A stretch of DNA of 64,000 nucleotides from Purpureocillium takamizusanense (taxonomy: Eukaryota > Ascomycota > Sordariomycetes > Hypocreales > Ophiocordycipitaceae), in assembly GCF_022605165.1 (NCBI RefSeq), contig NC_063070.1, forward strand, positions 186,001-250,000, read 5' to 3'. Below, piece by piece: positions 32,527 through 44,400 of the stretch. The translations under genes and the position numbers were made by a program. The notes beneath the pieces were generated by a model. It was not told the origin of the DNA, searched no databases, and saw only the letters and a program-made list of their open reading frames with translations. Positions within the stretch are counted from its first letter, which is position 1, and the number at the start of each line of letters is the position of its first letter.

Positions 32527-35310
32527 ATGAGCCAGGACTACTTTTCCCCCAAGGGCAAATCCCCCGCTCGCTCCGACAACGCCGACGCTGACGCCGATGC
32601 GCCCAAGGATACCGCCTCGCCACCCTCTGCGGTTCCCGGCTACATGACGGTTGGCAACGGTTCCACCTCTGAACACGCCGCGCGCCTCCAGAGTCTGCTC
32701 GATGCGGATTCCGGCTACGGTGGTAGCGTGACTGGCGAAGACCAACACCACTCGACCACAGCGGCCGCGTCGAGCCATACCTGGGACATGGCGATGCACC
32801 ACGACAGGCCGCAGTCTGGCGCGCTGCATCAGATGTGGTACAACTCGCAGCGCGCGACCCTCGGCCGCTCTATCAATAAGGTGTTGGAGCTCCTGCAAAC
32901 CTTGCAAGATATGAACGCATCCTGGCCAGCGCACTACCCATCCGTCCAGCGAGCCGACACCTCTCCGTCTTCCGAGCGGCCGTCATCCCGCCCCGGCCTT
33001 AGTCATGCACACTCGATGATGGGAGATGGCCCGACCACATCCGCCTCGACGGATCCTCCACCGGTCTTGCGACGATCCATGACGTCGCTTGAGAACGCTT
33101 CGGCCGAGTCAAGTCGAGCTGCTGAAAACCGAAGCATTCCCGAGCCACGGCTCGTGTCGCCTCAGATTGCGCAGGAATTTTCCATTTTGAAGTTGGACTT
33201 GAAGCTGGGCTCGTTGCATCAGGCCGAACTGGTTCACTCCCTGGAGAAGAGCTCCATTGCGTCACTCTTGGACGGCAAAATCAGCTCAAGCATAAAGCAC
33301 CTGCTCTCACTCCGTGAGCGAATCGAAGACACCTCCAGCAAAGTCCTCATTACGGGAGACCTCAATGCGGGCAAGTCCACATTTTGCAATGCGCTCTTGC
33401 GCCGCAAGGTGCTCCCTGAGGATCAGCAACCCTGCACTGCCATATTCTGCGAAGTGCTCGATGCAAGAGAAAACGCAAACATCGAGGAAGTGCATGCGGT
33501 TCACAAGGACACCACGTACAGCAGAAACGACGAGTCTACCTACGATGTGTTCAGCCTGAAGGAGCTGGAAAGAATAGTGGTGGATAACGAGACATATACC
33601 CAGTGCAAGGTATACGTCAAGGACGTGCGGACGATCGACGAGTCGTTGTTGAACAACGGCGTCGTGGACATTGCGCTGATCGACGCACCCGGCCTAAACT
33701 CGGACACGACCAAGACGACTGCCATTTTCGCCCGTCAGGAAGAGATTGATGTGGTCGTTTTCGTCGTCTCAGCGGCCAACCACTTTACTCAGTCCGCCAA
33801 GGAGTTTATTTGGGCAGCCGCTGCGGAAAAAGCTTACATCTTCATCGTTGTCAATGGCTACGACACCATCAAGGACAAGGACCGGTGTCAGAAGCTCATC
33901 CTGGATCAGGTGGCCGGTCTCAGCCCGCGCACGCACAAAGAGTCATCGGAGCTTGTGCACTTCGTCTCGAGCAACGCTATCCCGGCGGGACCGTCTCCTC
34001 CGGGTGGCCCTGGCGGAAGTGGTGGTGGAAGCGGAAGCTCTAGTGGTGGCGGTGGTGACGACCCGGGAGCCGGCAGTGGCAAGGGCAAGGGCAAGGACAT
34101 GGACAAGGTCCGGGATTTTGAGGCCCTGGAACAGTCCTTGCGCCGATTTGTCCTCGAGAAGCGGGCTCGTTCCAAGCTGGCGCCCGCCAGGACGTACCTG
34201 CTGAACATCCTCAACGATGTCAATACTTTGGCGACAGTCAACCAGGAAGTGGCCCAGTCAGAAATGGAGCGGGTCACGCGAGAGCTCAAGGAGCTCGAGC
34301 CTCAACTCGAGTCTAGCCGCAAGGCCAGGTCGGAGGTCGGCGACCAGATCGACCGCAATATCGAAGACACGTGCAAGGAGGTGTACGACCACACACGTGC
34401 AGAACTAAACAGCGCCATCAGCCAGGCTGGGCGGACCAACTACGATGTCCCGTATCCAGGCTTCCTAGGCGCATTCCAGTACGCCGAGGATCTCAAGGAA
34501 GCAATGCTTTCGCACATCGGCGACGCGGTCACGAGCTGCGAGGAGCACGCGAGATCCAAGACTGTCCAGGGGGTCAACGCAATCAAGCAGCTGGGCCTCC
34601 TCCATGTTGGAGACGAGTTCCAGAACCTGCAGTTCCGCCCGGATGTCATGTTCCGTCGCAAGCGCGACGCCCTCGCCCGCCAGGTCGACATTCACACTGA
34701 GCTGTGGGACTTTGTCGACTGGTCGACCCTATTACAGCGCCAGGAGAAGTTTGCGGGAACGGGCATGGCCCTCACGGTTGCCGGTGCCGTTGTGCCGCGA
34801 ATGATCGGGATGGATTCCTGGGTGAACCAGGCTCTAACAGCCACGCGCGTCTTGAGTAATGACAACCTACGACAACTCATTCTGCCCGGGATTGTCGTAG
34901 CCGGTATGTTGAAATTAATGCCCCATCTTTTTAGAGCCCAACTAACACGCATTGCTTGTTTAGCCGTTGCTGCGTCCGCATACATCCTTCAGCAGATTCC
35001 CAACTCATTGCCACCCCGTCTGGCCAGCAAAATCTCAACTCAGCTCAGGAACCTCGACTACGTACACGCCAACTCGTCACGAATCTCCTCATCGGTGCGC
35101 AAGGTCTTGCGCTTCCCTGCTGACAACCTTCGGGTGGGCTTGGATCAAAGCGTCAAGGACCTGGGCACCCGGCGGGATGAGACAGTCAAAGTCAAGGCCG
35201 AGAGTGAGCGCGCCAGCAAGTTCTTCCGAACCCTCATAAATAAGAGCGAGGCGCAGCGCAGCATGGTCGAGGGCGTGGATCTGGATGCACCGCCCCCAGG
35301 CGTGCATTGA
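32527..35310 (+). CDS. FZO1: Mitofusin Fzo1, outer-membrane dynamin-like GTPase
   Basis: The product fuses mitochondrial outer membranes. The open frame is 927 codons. A 60-nt intron with strong signals (GTATGT at 34904, CTAAC branch, TTTAG ending at 34963) lies in frame, so the mature protein is probably 907 residues. The GTPase domain shows the P-loop GDLNAGKST (about 277-285), the switch-2 DAPG at about 386, and VNGYD for G4 at about 443-447. A Gly/Ser-rich insert spans about 488-525, then heptad-repeat helices. Two hydrophobic segments follow (about 743-760 and, after splicing, 784-805 across the intron junction), then a C-terminal helical region. Order and length match Neurospora-type Fzo1. 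The N-terminal ~220 residues are Ser/Asp-rich and poorly conserved. Confidence 0.96.
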   Translation: MSQDYFSPKGKSPARSDNADADADAPKDTASPPSAVPGYMTVGNGSTSEHAARLQSLLDADSGYGGSVTGEDQHHSTTAAASSHTWDMAMHHDRPQSGALHQMWYNSQRATLGRSINKVLELLQTLQDMNASWPAHYPSVQRADTSPSSERPSSRPGLSHAHSMMGDGPTTSASTDPPPVLRRSMTSLENASAESSRAAENRSIPEPRLVSPQIAQEFSILKLDLKLGSLHQAELVHSLEKSSIASLLDGKISSSIKHLLSLRERIEDTSSKVLITGDLNAGKSTFCNALLRRKVLPEDQQPCTAIFCEVLDARENANIEEVHAVHKDTTYSRNDESTYDVFSLKELERIVVDNETYTQCKVYVKDVRTIDESLLNNGVVDIALIDAPGLNSDTTKTTAIFARQEEIDVVVFVVSAANHFTQSAKEFIWAAAAEKAYIFIVVNGYDTIKDKDRCQKLILDQVAGLSPRTHKESSELVHFVSSNAIPAGPSPPGGPGGSGGGSGSSSGGGGDDPGAGSGKGKGKDMDKVRDFEALEQSLRRFVLEKRARSKLAPARTYLLNILNDVNTLATVNQEVAQSEMERVTRELKELEPQLESSRKARSEVGDQIDRNIEDTCKEVYDHTRAELNSAISQAGRTNYDVPYPGFLGAFQYAEDLKEAMLSHIGDAVTSCEEHARSKTVQGVNAIKQLGLLHVGDEFQNLQFRPDVMFRRKRDALARQVDIHTELWDFVDWSTLLQRQEKFAGTGMALTVAGAVVPRMIGMDSWVNQALTATRVLSNDNLRQLILPGIVVAGMLKLMPHLFRAQLTRIACLAVAASAYILQQIPNSLPPRLASKISTQLRNLDYVHANSSRISSSVRKVLRFPADNLRVGLDQSVKDLGTRRDETVKVKAESERASKFFRTLINKSEAQRSMVEGVDLDAPPPGVH

Positions 35311-35700
35311 TTGATGAATTTCCTGAATCACGAACACGATGTTGACGGCGTTTTGGAGAGAGCGGGAGATGTGAGGCAGGTTTTCTTGCGATGGCCGTCC
35401 ATATACTTTTGGTTGGGCCAAGACGAGGTCCCCATTCTGCAGGAAACTTAGACTTGATGGGAAAAGCTCTCCCCTCTGTTGTGGGCTTTGCTTTGCTCCG
35501 TCTTTTGTAATTGCATAGCTTGCTGAGCAGCAGTCTGAAGCAAGCGCGCTCCTTAGCGTCGCCCCTACCTTGGCATACAAGAAATATACCCGTTGCCCCC
35601 TGTCATGCTGCTTTGCTTGCCACGGAAGTGCGTTGGCACGATTGGTTCGCGGTGGTGGAAACGGAGCCATCTACGCCATCAACCAGTGCCTGCGACATAC
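35311..35700. other. Convergent intergenic region FZO1/ADAL
   Basis: Nothing supportable in 390 bp. It carries the 3' ends of both flanking genes. Confidence 0.6.
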
Positions 35701-37221
35701 TCAGGTCCACATGATATCTCGCAGTCTCTGCTTCTCAGCCTCGCCACCAAAGATAGAATCGATGGCCTGCTGTGCGAGAGCACATATCTGGTCGCGGTCG
35801 AGCTTGAAGTGCTGCGCAACGAGGCGGTACTCGTTGGAAAGGGGGCTGCCGAAGACGCCCACGTCGTCGGTCTGTTGGACCCCCGGCCGTGTCAGCACAA
35901 TTTAGTCTCTCCCTCTCATTCACATTTTCTTCCTCTGTTCTCGCCACCGGTCCGTCTCTCAGTCTCTCTCACGTGTTGGGCAGACACGAAAGAAGATGCA
36001 CTGCACCTCTCTCGCCCATCACGGTTCCACAGATTGAGGAGTTGACTTCGACAAAGGAAGGGAAGGGAAGGAAAGGAAAGGGGGAAAGGGGGAAAGCGGC
36101 CATGATGGCTTGTTTGCCCCGCCCGCACTCACCCCCAGGGACAGCCGCGGGCCGTCGACGCCGCGCCAGTAGCCAAAGTGGTGGCCCTCGAAGCCGCCGC
36201 GCACCATGCCGGCCTGGACGTTGCAGCTCAGGCACAGCTCGAGACACAGCCCGCGGCGGGCAATCTCGCGCCGCGCCTCCTCGTCCTCCCGCACCCAGAT
36301 GACGTGCCCCAGGCGCCCGGGCCGCCAGCCCAGCAGGGTGTCGAGCTCGGCGCGGGAGCCGCTGGCCTCGGCCTCGGCGAAGTGCACCGTCAGGCCCAGC
36401 CCGTGGGGGTCCCTCGCCGCCGCGCCGAGCACGGGCGTGAAGAGGGCCACGCCGCCGTCGGGCCGCGCCGTCGGGTCCCCGCAGAGATCAAGGCCGACGA
36501 CTCGCTGCTGCTGGTGACCCTCGGAGCGCAACCGCGCCGCCAGCGCGAGGATCGACTCCGCCGTTGCGAGGTCGTGCCGCCGGTCGACCGACAGGATGAG
36601 CCGCGCGTGCAGCGGCGCGTCGTCGCCCCCATAGTGGGACTCCCACGCGCCCATGGCGTCGAGCAGCACCCGGACGTACGCCTCGGCTGAGAGGCAGCCG
36701 GTTGCGCGTGGCGTGGTCCGCAGCTCGAGGTAGACGACGCCGTCGGCGAGGAACTCGTCGAGCACGGACGTGACGGCATGGCGGATCGACTCCTCGTCCG
36801 TCAGCAAGTTGTATATGTAGCTGCTGAAGAGCGGGAAGAATCTGCGCGCCCGGCCCCCCGCGTTCGTTTCGTTGGAAGCATCAGCGTGTATGTCACAAGG
36901 CGTGGAGAGATCTGCACTTGGCCGGGCTCGTGTGGGAGGGAGGGGAGGGGGGGCAGGGGGGCTCCTACGTCTTGAGATTGTAGTCATGCTTGCCCTCCGG
37001 CATGACGACTAGCGGGTCCTCGAGGTCAGTCTCGCCGGCTTCCTTCTTCCGAAGCCATATTTCGTGCAGCGTGCGTCTCGAGACGCTGCCCGTGAGGTGG
37101 GCATGAAGCTGCAGGGAGAGAGATATATAGCGGTTAGCCAGCAGTCTGATCTTGTGCAGCCTCAGTGATAATCACCAGGCGGTGGACTTGCCTCGATCTT
37201 TGGCAATGCGACATAGTCCAT
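35701..37221 (-). CDS. Adenosine deaminase-like protein, probable N6-methyl-AMP deaminase (ADAL/MAPDA)
   Basis: The product is a zinc-dependent deaminase of the ADA superfamily. The ADAL branch hydrolyses N6-methyl-AMP to IMP. Four exons on the minus strand, 37221-37192, 37108-36969, 36841-36133 and 35871-35701, give 349 residues. The first intron has a GC donor (GAG|GCAAGT). Without splicing the frame stops ten codons later. Metal and catalytic motifs are intact: ELHAHLTGS (His 12 and 14), LDLCGDPT (178-181), TVHFAEAE (His 210, Glu 213), RLGH (236) and SLGTDD (Asp 295-296). PKIELHAHLTGS, YLELRTTPR and HHFGYW fit ADAL rather than adenine deaminase Aah1. An in-frame ATG seven codons upstream (37242) is possible, but MDYVALPKIE fits the family start. 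Confidence 0.92.
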
Positions 37222-37884
37222 CGCGTTCCCTTGAGCCCTCATGGCGGCCTGACGTCTGGTAAATGAGAGGATGAGGTGACTCTTGTAAGTGGTGGTCTTG
37301 GTGCGCGTCCTGGTCGGCAACGGTCGGCAACCCCACTTCGCGGCCTCGTACCCTATACAAAATAGGAGACATGATCTTCGTCCAGCAATATTTACAGTTT
37401 CAGCTCTGGACTGTTTTCCCGATGCCCGTGCATGCCAGGTCTTTGTCAATTCATGCTGCTATAAGAGGTAGTTAGGTTTGGGCCCCAAGCAAGTAACTTA
37501 TATCCCTTCCCCCACAACAGCGTCACCAACGACTGAAAGGTGTTATGCCAGTGCCAGGAAGGGTCACATCGTGCAAGCCATGAGAATCAGAGTCTAATAT
37601 AGCTTGACAAAATTCATGTGAACCCATCTGCAGTGGAGATGTCATTGCTTCAGTTGCATACCGATTCTGCATGATGCATTGGCGTCATTGTCCATATGTC
37701 TCCCCGTGTGCATGCTTGTTCGCCTTCGAACCCCCATAAATGTCGACCCCAAGGATGGCAGAGCATCGCCTCGCCCATGCCACCACCCATTCTATTGTAC
37801 AGCTGGAACCTAGAAAAAGTCCCGAGATACCACATCATACATATTTGATGTCACATTGTCGCCGCCTACGTTGAGCCGCTCTCC
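37222..37884. other. Intergenic region between TOM22 and the deaminase gene
   Basis: No supportable gene in 660 bp. It is the promoter side of the deaminase gene and the 3' side of TOM22; both are on the minus strand. Confidence 0.6.
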
Positions 37885-38437
37885 TTACAGAGCAGGCTTG
37901 GCAGCGTTGTCACCCAGCGCGGCGCCGACCCTCTCGGCAGTGCCCTGTTCAGATCCGGCCGTGAGCAGCTCGCTGCCCTGCTGGCGCATGTTGTACTCCT
38001 GCTCCATGGCGGTGAGCTGCTGGTCCTCGGCGAAGGAGAGCGCGAAGGGAACGCCGAAGAACAGGGCAGAGGTCGTGATGACCCAGGCGCCCTTGCCGCT
38101 GAAAGACAGAACGCTCCAGGCCTTGCTGGAGATGTTGCTGACGTGGCCGGACACCCAGCCTCTCGTGGTAGGGGGGATGATGTCGCGCAGGGCATATAGC
38201 CGCTCGGCGAGCGTCTCGTTTGTGGGGTCATAGTCGGACTCGTTGGAGATTTCAGAGTCTGCAGGCTGCGGTTAGATTCCCAGTCTCGTTGCACTGAGGC
38301 AGGCGCCGTCTGCAGGTGGCGGATATGGGTCCCCAAGGGGGAGACGAACCAGTGTCGGTAAAGTCCTCCTCGTCAACGTCAGGGCCGGCCTGGTTGGACT
38401 GGAAGTGCTCGTCCTCGACTTCGGTGAGGGTAACCAT
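37885..38437 (-). CDS. TOM22: Mitochondrial import receptor subunit Tom22
   Basis: The product is the central receptor and organiser of the TOM translocase in the outer mitochondrial membrane. Exons 38437-38350 and 38258-37885 give 153 residues, the usual size. The acidic cytosolic domain is at residues 1-50 (EVEDEHF, DVDEEDFTDTDSEISNESDY). It is followed by the conserved ETLAERLYALRDIIPPTTR stretch and one membrane segment at about 86-105 (GAWVITTSALFFGVPFALSF). A short intermembrane-space tail ends AAKPAL. The intron uses a GTTCGT donor with a CTGCAG acceptor; splicing restores TDTDSEISNESD exactly as in Neurospora-type Tom22. Identification is secure. Confidence 0.95.
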
Positions 38438-41400
38438 CTTGACGGATTATAGGCGGATGTGCGTTTGGGATGATATTAGGCGCGCCAAGTGAATGTGTCT
38501 CGCTGGCGGATCGGCGGGTTTTCAGGCGGGCGTCGACACTCGTCCGTGGAGTTCTTGCGCCGCTGGAGGATGCGCGATCGGGCGATGAACAGAGACTTTG
38601 CAAACGTCTTGCCGATCGGGATGGAAACGTTATGGCAGGTCGGGAACACGAGGTGGAGCTTGCGCTGAGATGCGATGCGTGGTCGATATCGGAAAGTTGT
38701 ATGCTTCGGCGAGCTGCGTCACGGACTCACGGCTGGGCACCTTGGAAATTTTTCGGGCGGCATGCACCATGGGATGTCGTTCGGCCTGGGCCGCCTGTGG
38801 TGGTTTAGCCGAAGAAGACACGGCCATTTCATCACGTGCTTGGATGCGTGAGACTCTCGCAGAAAGGTGGATCTATTTCAGGCGACAGAACACAGCTATA
38901 AACAAGGCGCCCTTCCTTTGTCTCAAGACAGGTCTTGTCTATAAACTCGAAACGAGCGTCTTGCATCAATAATTGCATTGCTGGATTGCAGCTTGTATTG
39001 GCAGAGATTCGGAGGACGCAGTTTCAATTGTAGGGATGGAGTTTGGGACTGCGTCAAGGGCTGGTCCCGTGACATGCGCCAGGGAGAGAGAACCATCAAG
39101 GCAAGGTTTTGGGCGTGGAGCTGAAATCTGGTCACGGGACCTCCCCAGAGCCTCGATAGATCCGTCGAGACCGCCCAAGTAGACGGCGAGTACCGTACCT
39201 ACCTTGATGTTGACGTCGGGGAAGCATTCCGTTGAGACATTCGCGAGGAGGACGACGCACGCCCCCTAGCTGGCTGGCCCCTGCACGGCCACCACTACCC
39301 GGACACTTAACTAGCACCCTCGTCTCGTCGTTCGGTGAGAGGGAGGAACGTAAAGGTTGGTGGTGATGAGTCGCAAGCGTCGCTCGGGCTGCAGGTCACG
39401 GGGCCAGTGCCTCACCCGAACTAACCGAGGAATGGGCCATGGTTCGCAGGACGGCCACGGCGGTGCCTGACGACGGGAAGCACGCCGCGGCGCGACGGAA
39501 TAAGGAGCAAGGTTCTGGGCACCACCACCCCAGCCCGCCCAGCAAGGGGAACAGCCGTGCGGGCGCAGCAACATCGTGACGGGGTGCTATCTGGAGCTTG
39601 ATGCATGCACTACCTATGCTGTACTGGGCAATACGCCAGTGCCCGCGCCGCAGCCTACTCGTGTAAGCAGATTCGCGCATCCCCGGCGGCGACGGCGAAG
39701 GCAAAAGCAACGGCCCGCCGCAACGTGGTGTCGCGAATCAATCTTGGCAGAACACCTGGCGGCACGACGGCCGCCCACCGCATCTCATGTCCATCCCTGG
39801 AATTGTACATACTGCAACTAAGAAGAAGCAGTACCTCGGTGTGTGCATGTGCCTGTGGCGAGCACCTCACATTCATCCATTCATCGCATCATCGCATCAC
39901 ATCACACGACGAGACGATGGTGAGTCGTCGGCCCCCCCCTTTTGCCCCCACAGGTGTAAGTCGGGGCAACCGCGCGCAAACATCCAACGGAATGAGGTGC
40001 TTTTTGCACATTGCTGGGTCGACTGGAGCCACTGTACGTAAGACGCCACGCCGGACGCGGGCACGGCCACCCAAGGGGGAGGAGAGAGAGGAAAAGTGAA
40101 GAATCGTGACCTGTCGGCCGAAAAGGGGGCGGCCGAGGGAGGGGGTGCGCGCTGCGAGGGACGAATTGCGGATGCGGAAACGCTAGCCGATCCCAGGAGG
40201 AAGGCCAGGTTCAAACTGGTATTTACTGCACTGTGCAGGACAGCACGGTGCTGTTCTCCAAAACTTGGAAGCAGCTTTTTTCGTCATCTCGTGGACGGCA
40301 TGGAACACTCTGGCAACAAGTGCGATTTCTGCCGTCCTCGTGATGCACTGCCGGCGCCAGCTCCCCCCCTCCCCCCTTTTTCTTCGGGGCCCGGGGGTTT
40401 TTGGCGCGGGTTAATACCTACCTAGTAGAGGTTCAGGCTTGCGTGCCAGGGCTGGGGGTGGGTTTGGCTGTCGCGCGATTAAGTAATTGGGGGTGGGGCG
40501 CGCACCGCAGCTGTGGAAAGGTAGCGAGTGAGCGCGGCTGTTGTTCCAGCGTGCTTCCATAGGTGGATCCCCGTCCCGTCCAGCGGAACAATATACCGGA
40601 CAGGTACCTGCCACGCACAGCGGGCGCCGCGCAGCTCGGTGCATGTACCAGCACTGTACTTTGACGGGGCGGGGGGCCACCACCTCGCCTCGCCTCGCCT
40701 CGCCTCAGCCAACCCCAGACTCCCATCCTGGACACGGGAGGAGGAGGCAGCTCACGATAGCTAAAGTGTAACGAGGCGAGAAAAGAAGGTCCAAAGATGA
40801 ACGATTTGGGAACCACGCGAGCCATTTGTTCCCGCACCCTGCTCTGGGGAAGAGAGACAATGTCTGTCCCCCCACTCCCCCCCGAGAAAGGTGCGACGCG
40901 GGCGGGGGATTTGCCAATCGGACAGTGCCGTGGCGGTGCTCAGCAACACGATCCCGTCTCAGCTGCATGACGTGCTGAGCAAATCAACGGACTTGCTCCC
41001 TGTTTCAAGCACCAAGTGGGAGACGGCCGCTGCTCACCGGTACGAAGTAGGGCGAGTCGAGTTGTGTAAGTACTGCAAGTAGTCTTTCGCGCGCGCATCC
41101 GTATCCCAAAGTGCATCGTCCTACAGGCCGGCGCTTGCTTGCGTGGGCAATAGTGACTGGCCCGTCACTGTGTGGTTTGTCATCCGGGGCACCGGCATCA
41201 AGCTTGCTCGCTCGCACGCACGCACGCACACACAAGTACATTGTTGCGCAAGATCGCAGCTTATCACTGGACAGCAACCAATGAGTGTTTTGCAGCCGTT
41301 GCTGCATCTGCGCACAGGCTGCTTGCGCCGCCCGCAAATGCCCTCCCCGCCTCTCGGCGCTCTGTGCATGACTTCCAGTGACTTGCCTGTTGACAGACTC

Positions 41401-44400
41401 TGCAGGCATTCATCATCCCACGCCCTGGCGCTTGAACCCTTGCGGTCTTCTCGTGACCGGCAACTCGAAAGAGCGCTTTCCAACTAAAGACGCCAGAAGA
41501 AGCCGGGCAAGCCATGCGCAAACGATTGGCTCCCGTCAGGTACGCTGGGGGTAATGAAAACCGCGGGCTGAGAAACCTGGGGGTAATAGAAACCCCAGGA
41601 ACAGCCTTCAATGGGCCCTCTTAGACCTGCCTGGGGGGTTGGCCTGGGGCACCTCCACTCCACTACACCTTATTACTTCACCTCGCCTCACCAGGCTCAC
41701 CTCACCTCGCACTCGGAGCAGCAGCCGGCCGATGGCCGTGGTGGGGCGCGACTTTGGCAGTGTTTTAGTGGGGGCCGGGCTCCCTGTGCCCTGTGGTGCC
41801 CCGACGGAGCCCGGAGGTGGGGCCCGCCCCTCCCCCGAACCCTGCCAGGTGATGAGCCTGCAACCTGCGGAGGCCCTGCGACGCCGTGGGCACTGGATCC
41901 TCCGTCACAAATGTTGAGGGCAGAAGGCGACCCGGACCGCAGAGGTTGGCGCTATTCGAGTGCCGGATTGCTCTTCCGTGCCTTTCATTGTCATCATCGT
42001 GCATCGTGCCGCCGGTGAGATTGTCGTCAGCAGCAGGGAGGAGCAGCGACAGCATCGTGAGCCTCAGCATGGAAGTAAGAAGCCGGCGGCGGCTGCCTCC
42101 ACGTCCACGCGGCACCCGGTCTCCGGTGGCCCCAACGGTGGCTCGTTGACCTTGCATAATGATCCAGTGAGCCCCGGCGTCCGCGCCGCCCGCCACCGGC
42201 ACGCATCCACCCCCGCGCTCCTCCTGCATGGTGGCTCGGACTGGTGATACGCACGTCGGCCACGCTCTGTGACCGTGAGGGTCAGAGAGCTGATAAACGC
42301 GCGATGCGCGTACCTCTACCATCGTGGCCCGCTCTCCGTGCAACTCCTCAAGGTATCGCGACAGCCAAGAGACGATGCAGCAAAAGGGCGGTGGGCAAGT
42401 GACTCTGCCCATTGTGACGAGTCTCCGGGCCGCGCTGCGGTAAATAATGCCCAGGCATGTTTTGATCGCGCTTTGTAACCCGGCCCCCCGTCAATGTCAT
42501 CGACATGTAGCCGGTGGGTAGCCAATGCGCGCGCGGCGTGTAATCGCAAACAAGACAGTCCGATGCGGCACGCATGCAGGGAGGTCCCACGGGCCTCGTC
42601 CAAAGCGTGGGCGGATGACATGCATCCCTGGTTGCGTCGACTTGGACGAGAGCGTGACCCCCGGAGCTGGTCGTCCACCTACCTACCTGTCCTCCCAACA
42701 ATGCAGTGCGTGCGAACTCTTGTACCGGTTTGAGGAGCTCGGGGAGCATTATATGGGTATTGCCGCACGATTTGTCTGGCAGAGCCCGGTTGCATGCAGC
42801 ACGCCTGGTGGACGCCTGCCTCATTCGCCGCCTTGCTTCATCGCGATGATCCATTGCAACACCATGGCGACTATCAAGTACAGTCCAGTACCGCTGATGG
42901 AGTCGAGGGACTTTATTCGCGGCACCACACGCGTCGTCAAGTGCATTAAAACCGCATCGTGCCTCAAAATATCCCTCGGATCGCGTTGCCGAGACGGCGT
43001 GCCGGCGGTACGCCGATGCTCCCAGCAACGGTCCGAAACGCACGGTAGCAGGGCGCAGACGGCACGGCTGACGGTGCTCGGGACGCCCCACGGCGTGAGT
43101 CGCCGATCGGCCGGCGACTGCTTTGTCTGCGTGCGTGCGTACATGCGTACGTCGCACGTCTGCGATTGACCACGGAGCTCGCACGAGGCCATCGTCGATT
43201 CCAGGCGTCAGCCCCTACTCATCTAAACGCATGGGAGACTCTGGGGAGTCCGGGGCATGGCGCGCGCCAGGATCGACCAAAAAGCTGGGGGACGGGGGAG
43301 CAGCCGCAGACGGCTTCGGAGACGACGACGGGGCCACGACCCGGAGCAGGAAATCTCTGATCAGTCTGCTGATGCACTCGCAGGCCCAGCACAGGCCAAC
43401 AGTCAAACCCACGATTTCCATGGGGGAGGGGGGGGGGGGGTGTGGATGACACGGATCCCCGATCGGGCTAGCATCGACCCCAATGCTGCGGCAGGCGAGC
43501 CCAGTTCCCAGAGAGAAGTGAGGTGGTGGAGGCGGGCGCAAGAGAAGCACCAAGGAACAAACCAGAAAAAAAAACTCTGCAGAGCCTCGAATAGCCGTCC
43601 CATCGTCAACGGCGGAATAGGTAGGCATGGATGGAGCTTGTGGTGGTGGTGTGTCGGGTGTGTCTGCGTTGGCTGGCCGGCCGTTCGCGGGGCTCCCATT
43701 CGACTCAGGTTTTGCCTACCTCCGTACTTGCAGCCTTTACTGGTGGGGTGGGCTTCCCGCCGGGCTTCAAGTTTCCACGCTCGCTGCCAGGAATGTCCCC
43801 AATGGATTGGATACATGGTGGTACTGGAGCGACCAACGTGGGTTGCAGCATGCGGCGAACTGCTCGCTGCAGAACACCTGGGACCTCTGAAAAACCTCTG
43901 CCAGCCACACCCCTCCACTCATGCGCCCCTCCCCCGGGCGCACCCTGGCCGAGTCGTGCCTGGATGCCTGGCCACCTGAGGGAGCCACGCGCGGGCGCCT
44001 GGGCCACACCTGCTTCCCCCTAGAGCCTAGTGTTAAGGCGGTATTTGGTAATGCGCTGGGGCAACGACACAACTCGTCCGAGGTCATGATCACGATCGTT
44101 GGGGATGCAGGATACCGTGCAGCATACCTAGGTACCATGTTAGGTATTACTGTACCTCGCCCAGGTATCGAGGACCTCTGCCCCAATTCCCCGCTAGAGT
44201 CCGGTCTCTTGGCATTGCCGTCGTGTCTCGGGGCGTTCTGGGTCGCCGGCGGCAGTGCAAAAGCAACCGATCCTAGCGGTCAAGGCGAGCAGTTCACGGT
44301 GAGGTGCCGTTAAGAACAAGACGGGAGAAACTGTGGGTTCGGCGCAGTCCCGATTCTTCTGGGCGGCGCCCAGGCTTCTGTGAGGCAGACGGGACCCATT

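Noticed and set aside
36178..36690. 170-codon frame antisense to the deaminase
   Set aside because: It is the complement of the conserved catalytic exon and has no independent support.
41570..41600. Possible TPP riboswitch because of CTGAGAAACC
   Set aside because: The paired GAACCTGATC-type element and the required helices are absent, and no thiamine gene is nearby.
41765..42412. 215-codon minus-strand open frame
   Set aside because: No recognisable motif and low-complexity Gly/Arg text; typical of chance frames in GC-rich DNA.
42348..43184. 278-codon minus-strand open frame
   Set aside because: Rich in Arg, His, Cys and Thr without domain, hydrophobic pattern or splice context; overlapping frames on the other strand are equally long.
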